A DNA stretch of 64,000 bases from Alkaliphilus transvaalensis ATCC 700919 (GCF_000621485.1 NZ_JHYF01000003.1:1-64000); one strand, 5' to 3'. Shown: positions 44,458 through 53,408, counted from the first letter of the stretch. Notes: generated from the letters alone by a model not told the origin. Translations and numbers: made by a program.

Positions 44458-45018
44458 ATGGGTAAAGATATTTCAATGAAGATCCTAAGAACAGTAAAAC
44501 TGAAAAATGAGAAAGAACTAATACTCAGAATACCAACAGTAGAAGATGCAGAAGCGATTGTTAGGTACTGTAATATTGTTGGGGGTGAAAGTGATAATTT
44601 GTTATTTGGGAAAGATGAGTTTCCCCTAACGGTAGAAGAAGAAAAAGCTTTTCTAGAAAAGATTGATGAAAATGCTAATATGTTGTTGGTTTTGGGGATT
44701 ATTGATGATGAAATTGTAAGTGTTGCAAATATCAATAGTCCTAATCGAAAAAGAATAGCCCACAACAGTGAAATTGGGATTTCAGTTAAAAAAGCTTACT
44801 GGGGAAAAGGTATTGGAAGCCTTATGATGGAGGAATTGATTAGATTTGCAAAAGAGCATCCTTTAATTAATAATATAAGTTTGGGTGTTAAAGCTAGTAA
44901 CCAAGATGCCATCAAGTTATATAAGAAGTTTGGGTTTGAAGAAATCGGGCTATATCATAAGTACTTTAATGTAGAGGGAAGTTTTGATGATAAAGTAATT
45001 ATGAATCTATATCTATAA
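44458..45018 (+). CDS. GNAT-family N-acetyltransferase (RimJ/RimL-like)
   Basis: 186 residues. It has EIGISVKKAYWGKGIGSLMM with the acetyl-CoA P-loop (W-GKGIG), and SNQDAIKLYKKFGFEEIG near the end. It lies 32 nt after the first GNAT gene with AAGGAGTGG before the ATG, so both are likely read from leader 2. The substrate is unknown. Confidence 0.88.
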   Translation: MGKDISMKILRTVKLKNEKELILRIPTVEDAEAIVRYCNIVGGESDNLLFGKDEFPLTVEEEKAFLEKIDENANMLLVLGIIDDEIVSVANINSPNRKRIAHNSEIGISVKKAYWGKGIGSLMMEELIRFAKEHPLINNISLGVKASNQDAIKLYKKFGFEEIGLYHKYFNVEGSFDDKVIMNLYL

Positions 45019-45073
45019 AAATGAATTAGAAATAATAATTTAAAAGCACCTTTTGCTAAAGAAGGCTATACAC

Positions 45074-45117
45074 ACCCCAGAAGTTAGACCCGAAATCTAA
45101 TTTCTGGGGTTTTTTTA
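45074..45117 (+). terminator. Terminator after the GNAT pair
   Basis: ACCCCAGAA (45074-45082) pairs with TTCTGGGGT (45102-45110), and an inner TTAGA/TCTAA extends the stem. Seven T follow. Confidence 0.85.
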
Positions 45118-45194
45118 TGCAGTAAACTGTATTTTTTAGCAGCTCTAAAACTTATAAATGTAAATATTTTGCTAGAACATTCTTCTATCAACTA

Positions 45195-45461
45195 CTATTC
45201 TGGTAAAGTACTTTTCCATTCTTTAAAGGTCATTTTGCGACTATTTTCCTTAATGACGGGGTCATTCTCAGCTATTAATTTTGCTTCTTCGTAAGAATTA
45301 GTCTTATAAATGATCAGTCCCCCTGTGTGGTCTGTAAAGGGGCCTTTAGCATATATTTTTCCTTCGTTTATGTATTTTTGAAGATAAGCCTTATGAACTT
45401 CTAGAATTTCTGCATCCTTTTCGGGGTCAATGGTCTCTAAAAAAGCTATATAGTAGGGCAT
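45195..45461 (-). CDS. YciI-family protein
   Basis: 88 residues from ATG 45461, chosen because GAGGAGG lies 7 nt before it and only 1 nt before the alternative ATG at 45467. The start MPYYIAFLE, His in LEVHKAYLQK and GPFTDHTGGLIIYKTNSYEEA are typical of the YCII fold, a small ferredoxin-like alpha/beta barrel. The function is poorly known. Confidence 0.85.
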   Translation of the reverse strand: MPYYIAFLETIDPEKDAEILEVHKAYLQKYINEGKIYAKGPFTDHTGGLIIYKTNSYEEAKLIAENDPVIKENSRKMTFKEWKSTLPE

Positions 45462-45691
45462 TAACATTCCTCCTCAAATAAACTTCCTTTTGTTAGATTG
45501 TATCTAACATTAACAGAAAATTCAATCTAAAATATAGATAGCTATGAAAAAGTTATTGAGGTAAATAAAGAAAATGCATAATTACTTTAAAAATAGTTAT
45601 AGGATTATGCAATTTCCTAATCTAAAAAATAAAAACATAAGAATGATGATAGAATATTTTAAAATATTTTATTTAATACAATAATAAAATG

Positions 45692-45721
45692 TTTACAATA
45701 GTGTGTGACATACAGTATAAT
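45692..45721 (+). promoter_or_regulatory. Promoter of the second padR gene
   Basis: TTTACA (45692-45697) and TATAAT (45716-45721) are 18 bp apart. The spacer contains TGTGTG-A-CATACA, an imperfect inverted repeat that could be the PadR operator. Confidence 0.6.
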
Positions 45722-45740
45722 ATCATTAGGAGGTGAGTTA

Positions 45741-46091
45741 ATGGACTTAAATAAAGAAGAACAGGTGCTTGAGGGGTTGATACAAGAACTAAGAAGGGGA
45801 ACCATTATACTTTGCGTCCTAAGCCAGCTAGAAGAGCCTCAGTATGGATATTCCCTAGTTGTTGCTTTAGAAGAAAAGGGAATGACGATAGACCCAGGGA
45901 CCCTATACCCTTTATTAAGAAGGTTAGAGAAACAAGAAATTTTAATTAGCAATTGGAATACAGAAGGATCAAAGCCAAGAAAATACTACGAATTAAGTAA
46001 CGGAGGTAAAAGAATATACCAGAAATTATGCCATCAGTGGCATGAGATATCTAGGTCAATGGAAAATTTTATTGGAAAGAAGGGTGAGTAA
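45741..46091 (+). CDS. PadR-family transcriptional regulator (second)
   Basis: 116 residues from ATG 45741 with AGGAGGTGAG upstream. RRGTIILCVLSQLEEPQYGYSL and DPGTLYPLLRRLEKQEIL are PadR winged-helix blocks. The next gene starts immediately after its stop codon, forming a PadR plus HAAS membrane-protein pair like the one at 39814-41503. Confidence 0.92.
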   Translation: MDLNKEEQVLEGLIQELRRGTIILCVLSQLEEPQYGYSLVVALEEKGMTIDPGTLYPLLRRLEKQEILISNWNTEGSKPRKYYELSNGGKRIYQKLCHQWHEISRSMENFIGKKGE

Positions 46092-47105
46092 ATGAATTTA
46101 GTAGATCGATACGTCTATGCAGTTGTAAGTAAATTACCTGAAAAGCAAAGAGAAGATATTGAAAAAGAAATCAGGACACTTATTGAAGACATGATGGAAG
46201 CTTATTCACCAGAAGAGCCAGACGAAAGTAAGATAAATAAAGTATTATTAGAGTTAGGAGATCCAGATCTATTAGCGGAAAAGTATCTGGATAGAAAGAG
46301 ATATTTAATTGGTCCAAGTAACTTTAATAATTATGTAAATGTACTTAAGATAGTTTTAGGGGCAGTTTTTTTAGGAATTACAATTGCCACAGGAGTAGGT
46401 GTTATTCTATCTTTAGATCTAGACTTTGCAAAAACCATACCACGCTATATAGGGTCTTTGTTTTCTGCTTCACTACAGGCTTTTTCGTGGGTAACTTTAG
46501 GGTTTGCCATTGCAGAATATAAAGGAATTAATACAACAGAGCAGCTTGAAGATAAAGGTGATTGGAATCCCAAAGATCTTCCGCCTGTCCCTCAGAAGGG
46601 TGATAAAATTCCACCAATGGAACCTATTTTAGGTATGATATTCTCTGTAGTTTTTTTAGTTCTTTTCTATTTTACACCTCAATTAATAGGTGTTGCCCAC
46701 ATTTCAAGGGGAGAAGAACCAGTTGTTATCTCGATGTTTAATATTGAAACCTTAAGAAGCTTTGGTTTTATTATACTGGGCATTTTCAGTGTTAGTATGC
46801 TAAAGGAGGTTTTAAAACTGGTATATGGGAAGTGGACTCTTCAGTTGTCAATATTATATTCAATTTTAAGTGTTATTTCATTGGGTTTAATAATTGTCCT
46901 ACTGTATAATGCTCAAGTATGGAATGGCAGTTTTTTAGTAGAGTTGACGGAAAATCTTAATCTTAATTTTATTAGTAAAGAGTTCGATTATTTACAGATT
47001 AGAAATATAGCCATTACAATAATAACCATCATAAGTGGGATCGATATTGTTTCGGCCTTATATAAAGGACTAAAGTATAATGCTAGATATCAAAAGACCC
47101 TGTAG
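46092..47105 (+). CDS. HAAS-domain membrane protein
   Basis: 337 residues. Residues 1-75 (LPEKQREDIEKEIRTLIEDM, then LGDPDLLAEKYLD) form a HAAS/permease-prefix helical domain. Segments around 85-110, 115-140, 175-200, 230-250, 255-280 and 300-325 are hydrophobic. Such proteins act with PadR in envelope or drug-stress circuits. No catalytic motif is seen. Confidence 0.8.
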   Translation: MNLVDRYVYAVVSKLPEKQREDIEKEIRTLIEDMMEAYSPEEPDESKINKVLLELGDPDLLAEKYLDRKRYLIGPSNFNNYVNVLKIVLGAVFLGITIATGVGVILSLDLDFAKTIPRYIGSLFSASLQAFSWVTLGFAIAEYKGINTTEQLEDKGDWNPKDLPPVPQKGDKIPPMEPILGMIFSVVFLVLFYFTPQLIGVAHISRGEEPVVISMFNIETLRSFGFIILGIFSVSMLKEVLKLVYGKWTLQLSILYSILSVISLGLIIVLLYNAQVWNGSFLVELTENLNLNFISKEFDYLQIRNIAITIITIISGIDIVSALYKGLKYNARYQKTL

Positions 47106-47113
47106 TTTTTACA

Positions 47114-47200
47114 ATATAATTAATAGAGATGAAATATAATTAATAGAGATGAAAATAGCCTGTAGTGAATAACAATTTATCTATAGGCTATTTATTTTTC
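47114..47200 (+). terminator. Tandem duplication and terminator after the HAAS gene
   Basis: ATATAATTAATAGAGATGAA occurs twice in tandem at about 47114-47153. AATAGCCT (from 47153) and AGGCTATT then form an interrupted hairpin with TTATTTTTC behind it. Confidence 0.65.
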
Positions 47201-47335
47201 CTTATATTTCAAAAGATAGTTTCAAGCCTAAGGAAAAAATGATAGAATATAAAAAAGGCTAATCCAATGACATAGATAGATTTAGTGGGGGAACCAATTA
47301 TTAGTTAAAGATTAGTGAAAAAAGGAGGGGTATTT

Positions 47336-48205
47336 ATTAAAACTAAAATTATTACGGACTCATGCTGCGACTTAACATTAGACTTTGTTAAGGAAAATGA
47401 TGTACATGTAATACCTTTTACATTTTTATTAGGAGAAGAAGAGTATCAAGATAACTTTGGCGAATCCTTAAGCTACAAAGATTTTTTTGATGAGATTAGA
47501 AAAGGAAAAATGGCTTCAACTTCTCAAATAAACTCATATATATTTGAAGAGACCTTCAAAAAATACATAGAAGAGGGTTATTCTATTATTTATATAGGCT
47601 TTTCATCAGCCTTAAGTAAAACCTTTGAAAATGCAGAAATGGCTAGAAAAATTATATCAGAAGAAAATACAAATGCAGATATTAGTGTTATTGATACTAG
47701 AAGTGCTGCAGTTGGATTAGGCTCACTAGTTTTTTATGCTTGTCAGATGCTTAAGGAAGGAAAGACTAAAGCTGAGATTGTAAACTGGATTGAAGCAAAT
47801 AAGCTTAAGCTTAACCACTGGTTTACTGTGGATAGCCTAGATCATTTAAAAAGAGGTGGTAGAATTTCTGCTACAAGTGCTGCTATCGGTACGTTGTTGG
47901 AAGTAAAGCCCGTTCTAAATATGGACGATGAAGGCAGACTGAGGATGTCTAAAAAGGTTAGAGGTAGAAAGAAAGCAATTAAAGCATTAGCAGATGAATT
48001 AAAAGCTAGAATTGTTAACCCTGAAGATCAGACAATTTTTATTAGTCATGGAGACTGTTTAACAGAAACAGAAAGCTTAAAGGAAATTATTCTAAATGAA
48101 GTGAAGGTTAAAGATGTAATAATTAATTATATAGGACCTACAATAGGAAGTCATACTGGGGCTGGAGTAATTTGTTTAGTTTTCTTTGGTGAAGGTAGAG
48201 ATTAA
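47336..48205 (+). CDS. DegV-family fatty-acid-binding protein
   Basis: 290 codons from a probable ATT start at 47336. AAGGAGGGG lies at 47322-47330, directly before it, and the family begins with a short K-I-x-T-D-S stretch as here (KTKIITDSCCDL). The only standard start in frame, GTG 47315, lies before that ribosome site and has none of its own. The blocks STSQINSYIFEETFKKY, DTRSAAVGLGSLVFYA and SLDHLKRGGRISATSA are typical. DegV-type (FakB) proteins carry fatty acids to the fatty-acid kinase. Confidence 0.88.
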   Translation: MKTKIITDSCCDLTLDFVKENDVHVIPFTFLLGEEEYQDNFGESLSYKDFFDEIRKGKMASTSQINSYIFEETFKKYIEEGYSIIYIGFSSALSKTFENAEMARKIISEENTNADISVIDTRSAAVGLGSLVFYACQMLKEGKTKAEIVNWIEANKLKLNHWFTVDSLDHLKRGGRISATSAAIGTLLEVKPVLNMDDEGRLRMSKKVRGRKKAIKALADELKARIVNPEDQTIFISHGDCLTETESLKEIILNEVKVKDVIINYIGPTIGSHTGAGVICLVFFGEGRD

Positions 48206-48214
48206 TGTATTATG

Positions 48215-48250
48215 GAGAACGTGTATTATTTAAGTACATGTTCTCTATTA
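48215..48250 (+). terminator. Hairpin after degV
   Basis: GAGAACGTGTA (48215-48225) pairs with TACATGTTCTC (48235-48245), with one G-U pair. No long T run follows, so termination may be partial. Confidence 0.5.
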
Positions 48251-48307
48251 ATATATAGACTATTTTATTAGAGTTAGACAATGGAAAAATGAAAGAGGAT
48301 TAATAAT

Positions 48308-49177
48308 ATGAATAGGATAGAGTCGATTATGAAAAGAAAAAGTAAAAAGAAAATCTTAATCCCACTACTGCTATTATTAGGACTGCTTGCTTTTTTATAT
48401 CAGCAAAATAATATGATTTCAATAACAAGAATATCTATTGAATCTGAACAACTGCCAGAAGCTTTTAATGGCTATAAAATTGTACATTTATCAGATTTAC
48501 ATGGCAAAGCCTTTGGTAAAAAACAGAAATACTTGGTTGAGAAAATAAAAAAGGCTAAACCTGATTTAATTGTTTTTACTGGAGACCTAATAGACAGCAG
48601 ACGTTATAAGGAAGAAGCCAGTATTGAGCTGATGAAACAATTGATACCTGTAGCAGACATTTATTATGTTAATGGAAACCATGAGGCCGGATCGGGAAAC
48701 TTTCCATCTTTAGAGAAACAGTTATTAGATGTTGGTGTTAAGGTACTAAGAAATACTGCTGAAATAATAGAAGTTAATGGAGAGATGATTTATATTATTG
48801 GACTAGATGATCCACTATTCGGTTATGCTATCGACCGAACATTTGTGTCTTCGGAGGGAATGTTAGACCATATAACCAACGGATTACAGGAAGATGGTTT
48901 TAAAATATTGTTATCCCATAGGCCAGAACTGTTTCACCTCTATATAGAAAATGATATTAACGTAACTTTTTCTGGTCATGCCCATGGGGGACAGATAAGA
49001 CTACCCTTTATCGGAGGATTAGTTGCTCCAGGTCAAGGGATTTTGCCCCAGTATACTGAAGGTGTATATACAGAAGGAAACTCAAACTTAGTTGTAAGTA
49101 GAGGACTGGGAAATAGTCTTTTTCCTCAAAGATTATTTAATAGACCAGAAATCATTGTTGTTCAATTGATGAAATAA
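48308..49177 (+). CDS. YkuE/YaeI-type metallophosphoesterase
   Basis: 289 residues. The N-terminal anchor KILIPLLLLLGLLAFLY (residues 15-31) places the enzyme at the membrane. Metal-binding motifs are SDLHG, GDLID, GNHE, LSHRPE and GHAHGGQIRLP. Relatives act on lipid-linked or cell-wall phosphates. The in-frame ATG at residue 8 is an alternative start. A terminator follows. Confidence 0.9.
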   Translation: MNRIESIMKRKSKKKILIPLLLLLGLLAFLYQQNNMISITRISIESEQLPEAFNGYKIVHLSDLHGKAFGKKQKYLVEKIKKAKPDLIVFTGDLIDSRRYKEEASIELMKQLIPVADIYYVNGNHEAGSGNFPSLEKQLLDVGVKVLRNTAEIIEVNGEMIYIIGLDDPLFGYAIDRTFVSSEGMLDHITNGLQEDGFKILLSHRPELFHLYIENDINVTFSGHAHGGQIRLPFIGGLVAPGQGILPQYTEGVYTEGNSNLVVSRGLGNSLFPQRLFNRPEIIVVQLMK

Positions 49178-49201
49178 AATGATAATCGGATATTTTTGTT
49201 C

Positions 49202-49256
49202 ATAACCTTCAATTTTTCGTAAATATATGAAAAGGAAGGTTATTTTTCTTTATTTT
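49202..49256 (+). terminator. Terminator after the phosphoesterase gene
   Basis: ATAACCTTC (49202-49210) pairs with GAAGGTTAT (49236-49244) around an inner TTTTC/GAAAA pair, followed by TTTTCTTTATTTTT. Confidence 0.8.
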
Positions 49257-49445
49257 TAATACTAAATTAATAAATTTAAGAGAGGTTTTTTTCAGAACTT
49301 GTAGAATTTTAAACATACTGAAAAAACATATAATTTAAACTATATTAAATTAGATTATAAACGTAAAGGGATTACAATGCCCTAAAATAATGAATGATTA
49401 CTTAAAAAAGCGAATCGAAAAGAGGCGAAAGGAGCTAATTTGATA

Positions 49446-50663
49446 ATGGAAGTAAAAACACCAGGAGAACGAATAAGAAGACTAAGAACACAACTAGGAC
49501 TAAGACAAGAAGACCTGGCAAATGATGAGGTTTCTAAAGCTTTAATAAGCATGATTGAAAAAAATAAAAGAAACTTAACTTATCCAGTAGCTGTTGTAAT
49601 AGCAAATAAGTTAAATACATACTTTGAAATGATCGGTAGAAAAATCACACCTGAAGAATTAATGGAAACAGAAGCCGAAAAGGCAAAGAGGGAATTACAA
49701 GAAGATATAGCCCATTTCCAAGAACTTTTAGAGTCCGATGACATAGATATAAAGATTGCAACCCCTTACTTCGAAAAGCTAATGGCAACCGCAAAAAAGT
49801 GGAATCTCAACCATGAAATGATGAGTCTGATATTATTGCGGGGAAGACTAAACTATTTAACCTTTCAATATGAAGAGGCATTAAAAGACTATTCCGATAT
49901 ATTGCCTTATTATATACAAACAGAAGATTACTATCAGATAGCAAGAGTGTATAATTTGATGGGCTGTTGTAATCACAAACTTTTTAGGATGGATCAAGCC
50001 CTTAATTATTACCAGAAATCATACAATTTAATAAATGAAAATAATTTTGAAAATGATAAGGTTATGCTTCAATCGTTATATAATTTAATTTTATGTAATA
50101 AAAAATTACTGAAATATGATAGAGCTATTTATTATATAAATAGCTTTAAGGAACTGCAAGAAATTGATAGTACAAACCCAGCGTTCTTTAAATATCTTTC
50201 AAAAGAAATAATACTAGTTGAAGCTAATATATACCGAGATTTACGAAATTACGATAAAGCTAAAAAAACTTATGATAAATTGTTGGCCCTAAAAGATGAA
50301 TTGGATGATAGCATACTATTTTTAGCATACGAGAATTACTCTCTAATGTATGAACAACAAGGAAAAATAGACAAAGCATTAGTATATATCGAACAAGCCT
50401 TACAATTAAAAGATAATATTGAAAAAGTATATTTGCCAGTGGCATTAATAGTTCAAACAAGGTACTATCTAATGTTAAATGACGTAGAGCGGGCAATAAT
50501 GTCACTTAAAGATGGATTAGATCTTTCAACAAGATTTGCTGATCGAGAAAAAATAATAGATTTTCAATCTAAGCTACTAGAAATTTACATAGAGCAAAAT
50601 GACTTTGAAAGGGCTTGCGCTCATTTACAGAATATTGAAGGTTTTATGCGGAATCAGGGGTAA
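49446..50663 (+). CDS. HTH-XRE/TPR regulator, RRNPP-like (first paralog, shortened)
   Basis: 405 residues. Residues 5-60 form an XRE helix-turn-helix (TPGERIRRLRTQLGLRQEDLA). Degenerate TPR repeats follow (ALKDYSDILPYYIQTEDY, DQALNYYQKSYNLI, DKALVYIEQALQLKDN). This is the layout of peptide-sensing regulators such as PlcR, NprR and Rap. It is about 35 residues shorter at the C-terminus than its neighbour. I start at ATG 49446 to match the paralog; TTG 49440 has better ribosome-site spacing and would add two residues. A 9-bp inverted repeat TTTTTTCAG/CTGAAAAAA lies upstream (49287-49326). Confidence 0.85.
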   Translation: MEVKTPGERIRRLRTQLGLRQEDLANDEVSKALISMIEKNKRNLTYPVAVVIANKLNTYFEMIGRKITPEELMETEAEKAKRELQEDIAHFQELLESDDIDIKIATPYFEKLMATAKKWNLNHEMMSLILLRGRLNYLTFQYEEALKDYSDILPYYIQTEDYYQIARVYNLMGCCNHKLFRMDQALNYYQKSYNLINENNFENDKVMLQSLYNLILCNKKLLKYDRAIYYINSFKELQEIDSTNPAFFKYLSKEIILVEANIYRDLRNYDKAKKTYDKLLALKDELDDSILFLAYENYSLMYEQQGKIDKALVYIEQALQLKDNIEKVYLPVALIVQTRYYLMLNDVERAIMSLKDGLDLSTRFADREKIIDFQSKLLEIYIEQNDFERACAHLQNIEGFMRNQG

Positions 50664-50668
50664 ATAAG

Positions 50669-50713
50669 ATGATTCTGAGTAAAGTAATGAAGTTATTAGT
50701 TAAAAAATATTAA
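50669..50713 (+). CDS. Possible 14-residue cationic peptide
   Basis: ATG with GGGG 8 nt upstream encodes MILSKVMKLLVKKY, starting 6 nt after the first HTH-TPR gene, where a signal-peptide gene would be expected. It has no secretion signal and could be chance. I include it because of its position only. The rest of the gap to 50996 holds the next promoter. Confidence 0.25.
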   Translation: MILSKVMKLLVKKY

Positions 50714-50861
50714 AACAAGAATATGAGTACTTCTAAAAGCATAAATATAGTTAAGCGAAGTTTAGATAAGTTACTTACTTAATATTTAATTATTTCTTTA
50801 ATAGTATGAAATATTGTATAAAACCAATCCTAAAAAAATTTACAACATACACGAAAAATCA

Positions 50862-50890
50862 TTGAATTGTGTTAATATTTAGTGTATTAT
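50862..50890 (+). promoter_or_regulatory. Promoter of the second HTH-TPR gene
   Basis: TTGAAT (50862-50867) and TATTAT (50885-50890) are 17 bp apart, about 107 nt before the GTG start. Confidence 0.5.
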
Positions 50891-50996
50891 TAAAAGTAGG
50901 ACAAATAGCCTAACAGATATGCACTTTCTAAATTACTTTGGTTAACATGCTAATTTGAATTTACAAAGCATTTGTAGGGAAAGGGGATTGGTGTAA

Positions 50997-52322
50997 GTGG
51001 AAGTATTAACACCCGGTGAAAGAGTTAAAAAGCTACGAGTCGAGTTAGGATTAACACAAGATGACCTTGCTAATGAAGCAGTCTCGAAAAGTTTAATAAG
51101 TATGATCGAAAAGAATAAGAGAGGTTTAACCCCTTCTGTAGCAAAAATAATAGCTAATAAGCTTAATACCTATTATGAAGCCATGAACAGAAAAATTACA
51201 CCAGAAGAGCTGATGGAGACTGAAGGACAGAGGGTATGTAGAGAAGTAAAAGAAGAAATTAAACATCTACAATCTATAATAGATTCGGGGAAGGTAGATG
51301 CAAAGCTGATAATGCCATATTTTGATAAGTTGTTAGGTATAACTAAAGAGTGGGATTTAACCCCTGAGGAAATGGAACTTATTGTTTTAAGGGGGAGACT
51401 CTACTATAAAACATTTCAATATGTGGAAGCCTTAAAAGATTATTCCGATGCACTACCATACTACCTACAAGTAAAAGATCATTATCAAGTTGCTAGAATT
51501 TATAATTTGATGGGTACATGTAATCATATGCTTATGAGGATTGATCAAGCATTAAATTACTATCTTAAATCCTATGACACTGTGATTGAAAATAATATAG
51601 AAAATAGTGAAAGACTAATTATTGAAAGTCTTGCAAATTTAGTTTTATCTTATCGAAAATTAAATCAGTTTGATATGGCTCTTAAATATATTAATTTATT
51701 TAAAGAACTTGGTAGTGCTCATTCGATTTATAAGAAAATAAGCGATGAGATTCTTTTAGCAGAGGGAAACACCTATAGAGATATTAGAAACTATGAAAAA
51801 GCTACTAGAATTTATGATAGATTACTCTCTATGGAAGAGGATATAGATAAGAATCTATTGTTCTTAGTATATGATAATTATGCAACGCTATATCAAGAAC
51901 AAGGGAAGGATGGAGCGGCATTAGCGTGTATGGAAGAAGCTTTAAAAATGAAAGATGATATAGCTCCAAGATATATACCTAGAGGGCTACTAGTTCAAGC
52001 AAAGTGTCAGTTTATATTAAAAAAATATGATGAAGCTATATGTACTTTAAATGAAGGATTAATTTTATCTAAAAATTTATTAGATAATGAAATGATTATC
52101 AAGTTCCAATTTGCATTAATACAAACTTTTCTTGAGAATAGAGATTATAATAGTGTTCTATACCATTTAAATAATTCTGAAACGTTTATGCAACAACATG
52201 ATATTAAGACAGAAGAAAAAGATCTATATAGTTTTTACGCAGAGGTATATTGTAGACTCGGTGAAACTGATAGAGCAATTGAATATATTAGCAAAACAAG
52301 AACAGATTATTTAGCTATGTAG
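50997..52322 (+). CDS. HTH-XRE/TPR regulator, RRNPP-like (second paralog)
   Basis: 441 residues, GTG start with AAAGGGG upstream. The N-terminal XRE domain (TPGERVKKLRVELGLTQDDLA, residues 5-25) is followed by about seven TPR-like helix pairs, ending GETDRAIEYISKTRTDYLAM. It is clearly a duplicate of the upstream gene. A small secreted-peptide gene follows 42 nt downstream with its own ribosome site, the gene order of PlcR-PapR and NprR-NprX systems. The expected action is peptide-dependent DNA binding. The target genes are unknown. Confidence 0.87.
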   Translation: MEVLTPGERVKKLRVELGLTQDDLANEAVSKSLISMIEKNKRGLTPSVAKIIANKLNTYYEAMNRKITPEELMETEGQRVCREVKEEIKHLQSIIDSGKVDAKLIMPYFDKLLGITKEWDLTPEEMELIVLRGRLYYKTFQYVEALKDYSDALPYYLQVKDHYQVARIYNLMGTCNHMLMRIDQALNYYLKSYDTVIENNIENSERLIIESLANLVLSYRKLNQFDMALKYINLFKELGSAHSIYKKISDEILLAEGNTYRDIRNYEKATRIYDRLLSMEEDIDKNLLFLVYDNYATLYQEQGKDGAALACMEEALKMKDDIAPRYIPRGLLVQAKCQFILKKYDEAICTLNEGLILSKNLLDNEMIIKFQFALIQTFLENRDYNSVLYHLNNSETFMQQHDIKTEEKDLYSFYAEVYCRLGETDRAIEYISKTRTDYLAM

Positions 52323-52364
52323 TAAGTTTTAATAGAAAATATAAATTATCTAGGAGGTATTATA

Positions 52365-52526
52365 ATGAAAAAATTAAGAGGTTTATTAGCTGCAGTAACG
52401 ATTTGTGCTTTATTAGTAACGAGCTCTAGTAGTATTCTAATGAACGTACAACTAAACGACAGTAACCCTGTTGGTGGAGGAGAGGTTACAATACTAGGTG
52501 GCGACCCGTTTCCATATGAACATTAG
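52365..52526 (+). CDS. Putative secreted signal pro-peptide (RRNPP partner)
   Basis: 53 residues with AGGAGG 7 nt before the ATG. Basic MKKLRG is followed by the hydrophobic core LLAAVTICALLVTSSSSIL, a Sec-type signal sequence. A polar linker (QLNDSNPVGGG) and a distinct C-terminus VTILGGDPFPYEH follow, the usual place of the mature signal. The position directly after an HTH-TPR regulator matches quorum-sensing cassettes. A terminator follows. The mature form is inferred and probably lies within the last 5-10 residues. Confidence 0.75.
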   Translation: MKKLRGLLAAVTICALLVTSSSSILMNVQLNDSNPVGGGEVTILGGDPFPYEH

Positions 52527-52593
52527 AAATAGCTAATAAAGTGTTTATCTATAATTAATAAACTATCTGTTTTTTTAATATCCAATAAACTAT

Positions 52594-52633
52594 AACGTCA
52601 GACTATGGCACCCCCATATCTGACGTTTTTTTC
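52594..52633 (+). terminator. Terminator of the HTH-TPR/peptide operon
   Basis: AACGTCAGA (52594-52602) pairs with TCTGACGTT (52619-52627), with an inner TATGG/CCATA pair. TTTTTT follows. Confidence 0.85.
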
Positions 52634-52696
52634 AAATAAAAATTAATAATGTAAATTAAACATTTAAGATAAAATAAACTTTAAGGAGAATACCAA

Positions 52697-53247
52697 ATGG
52701 CATACATACCTCCAAAACAATTCAAATTAAAAACGGACAAGTAGAGATCGGTAGTTTAGAAGTACAAGATTCCGAAGAAGTCATAGAATTAATTAAAAGG
52801 TTAGATACAGAAACGGATTTTTTGATTAGAGAACCTGGTGAATTTAGTCTTGGAATTGATGCTGAAAAGAATTTTATTTCAAGCGTGATAGAAACAGAGA
52901 AAAATATATTAATTAAAGCAACTCTAGATGGAGAGATTGTTGGCACCTTAGGTTTTACAGTACCAACTAATAAACGATATAGCCATAAAGGGCAATTTGG
53001 TGTAGCCTTAAAAAAGGACTATTGGGGTAGAGGGATTGGAAAAGCCCTATTAAATACGATGCTACAATGGTGTAAAGAAAAGAAAATTGAAAAAGTGACA
53101 CTAGAAGTAGATACTAAAAATGAAAGAGCAATTCAAATGTATGAAAAATATGGGTTTCAGAAAGAAGGATATCTCGTTAAAGATAAAAAAATGTCCGATG
53201 GTTCTTATCGAGATACCTTAATTATGGCATTATTAATAATTGAATAG
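52697..53247 (+). pseudogene. GNAT acetyltransferase with a frameshift near its start
   Basis: AAGGAG and ATG 52697 open a frame (MAYIPPK) that stops at TAG after 15 codons. The real GNAT frame (TIQIKNGQVEIGSLEVQ onward) starts one base out. One extra A in the CCAAAAC run at about 52710-52717 would join them into 183 residues. The downstream part is intact, with FGVALKKDYWGRGIGKALLN (acetyl-CoA loop) and NERAIQMYEKYGFQKEGYL. It may be a recent mutation, phase variation or a sequencing error. Without the repair a shortened protein from ATG 52822 would lack a third of the fold. Confidence 0.75.
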
Positions 53248-53408
53248 ACTATATTTTCTTCATGTAAAAAAAATTTAGTCTAAATGTTTGTAATCCTCCA
53301 CTTAATGGGTATTAAATAAGCAAGAAGATTTAAAGTGAATGTTTAAATCACATTAAATAAACGATCTAGGTGGATACTATACCTATTAGAATAAGGAGGG
53401 CGAATTTG

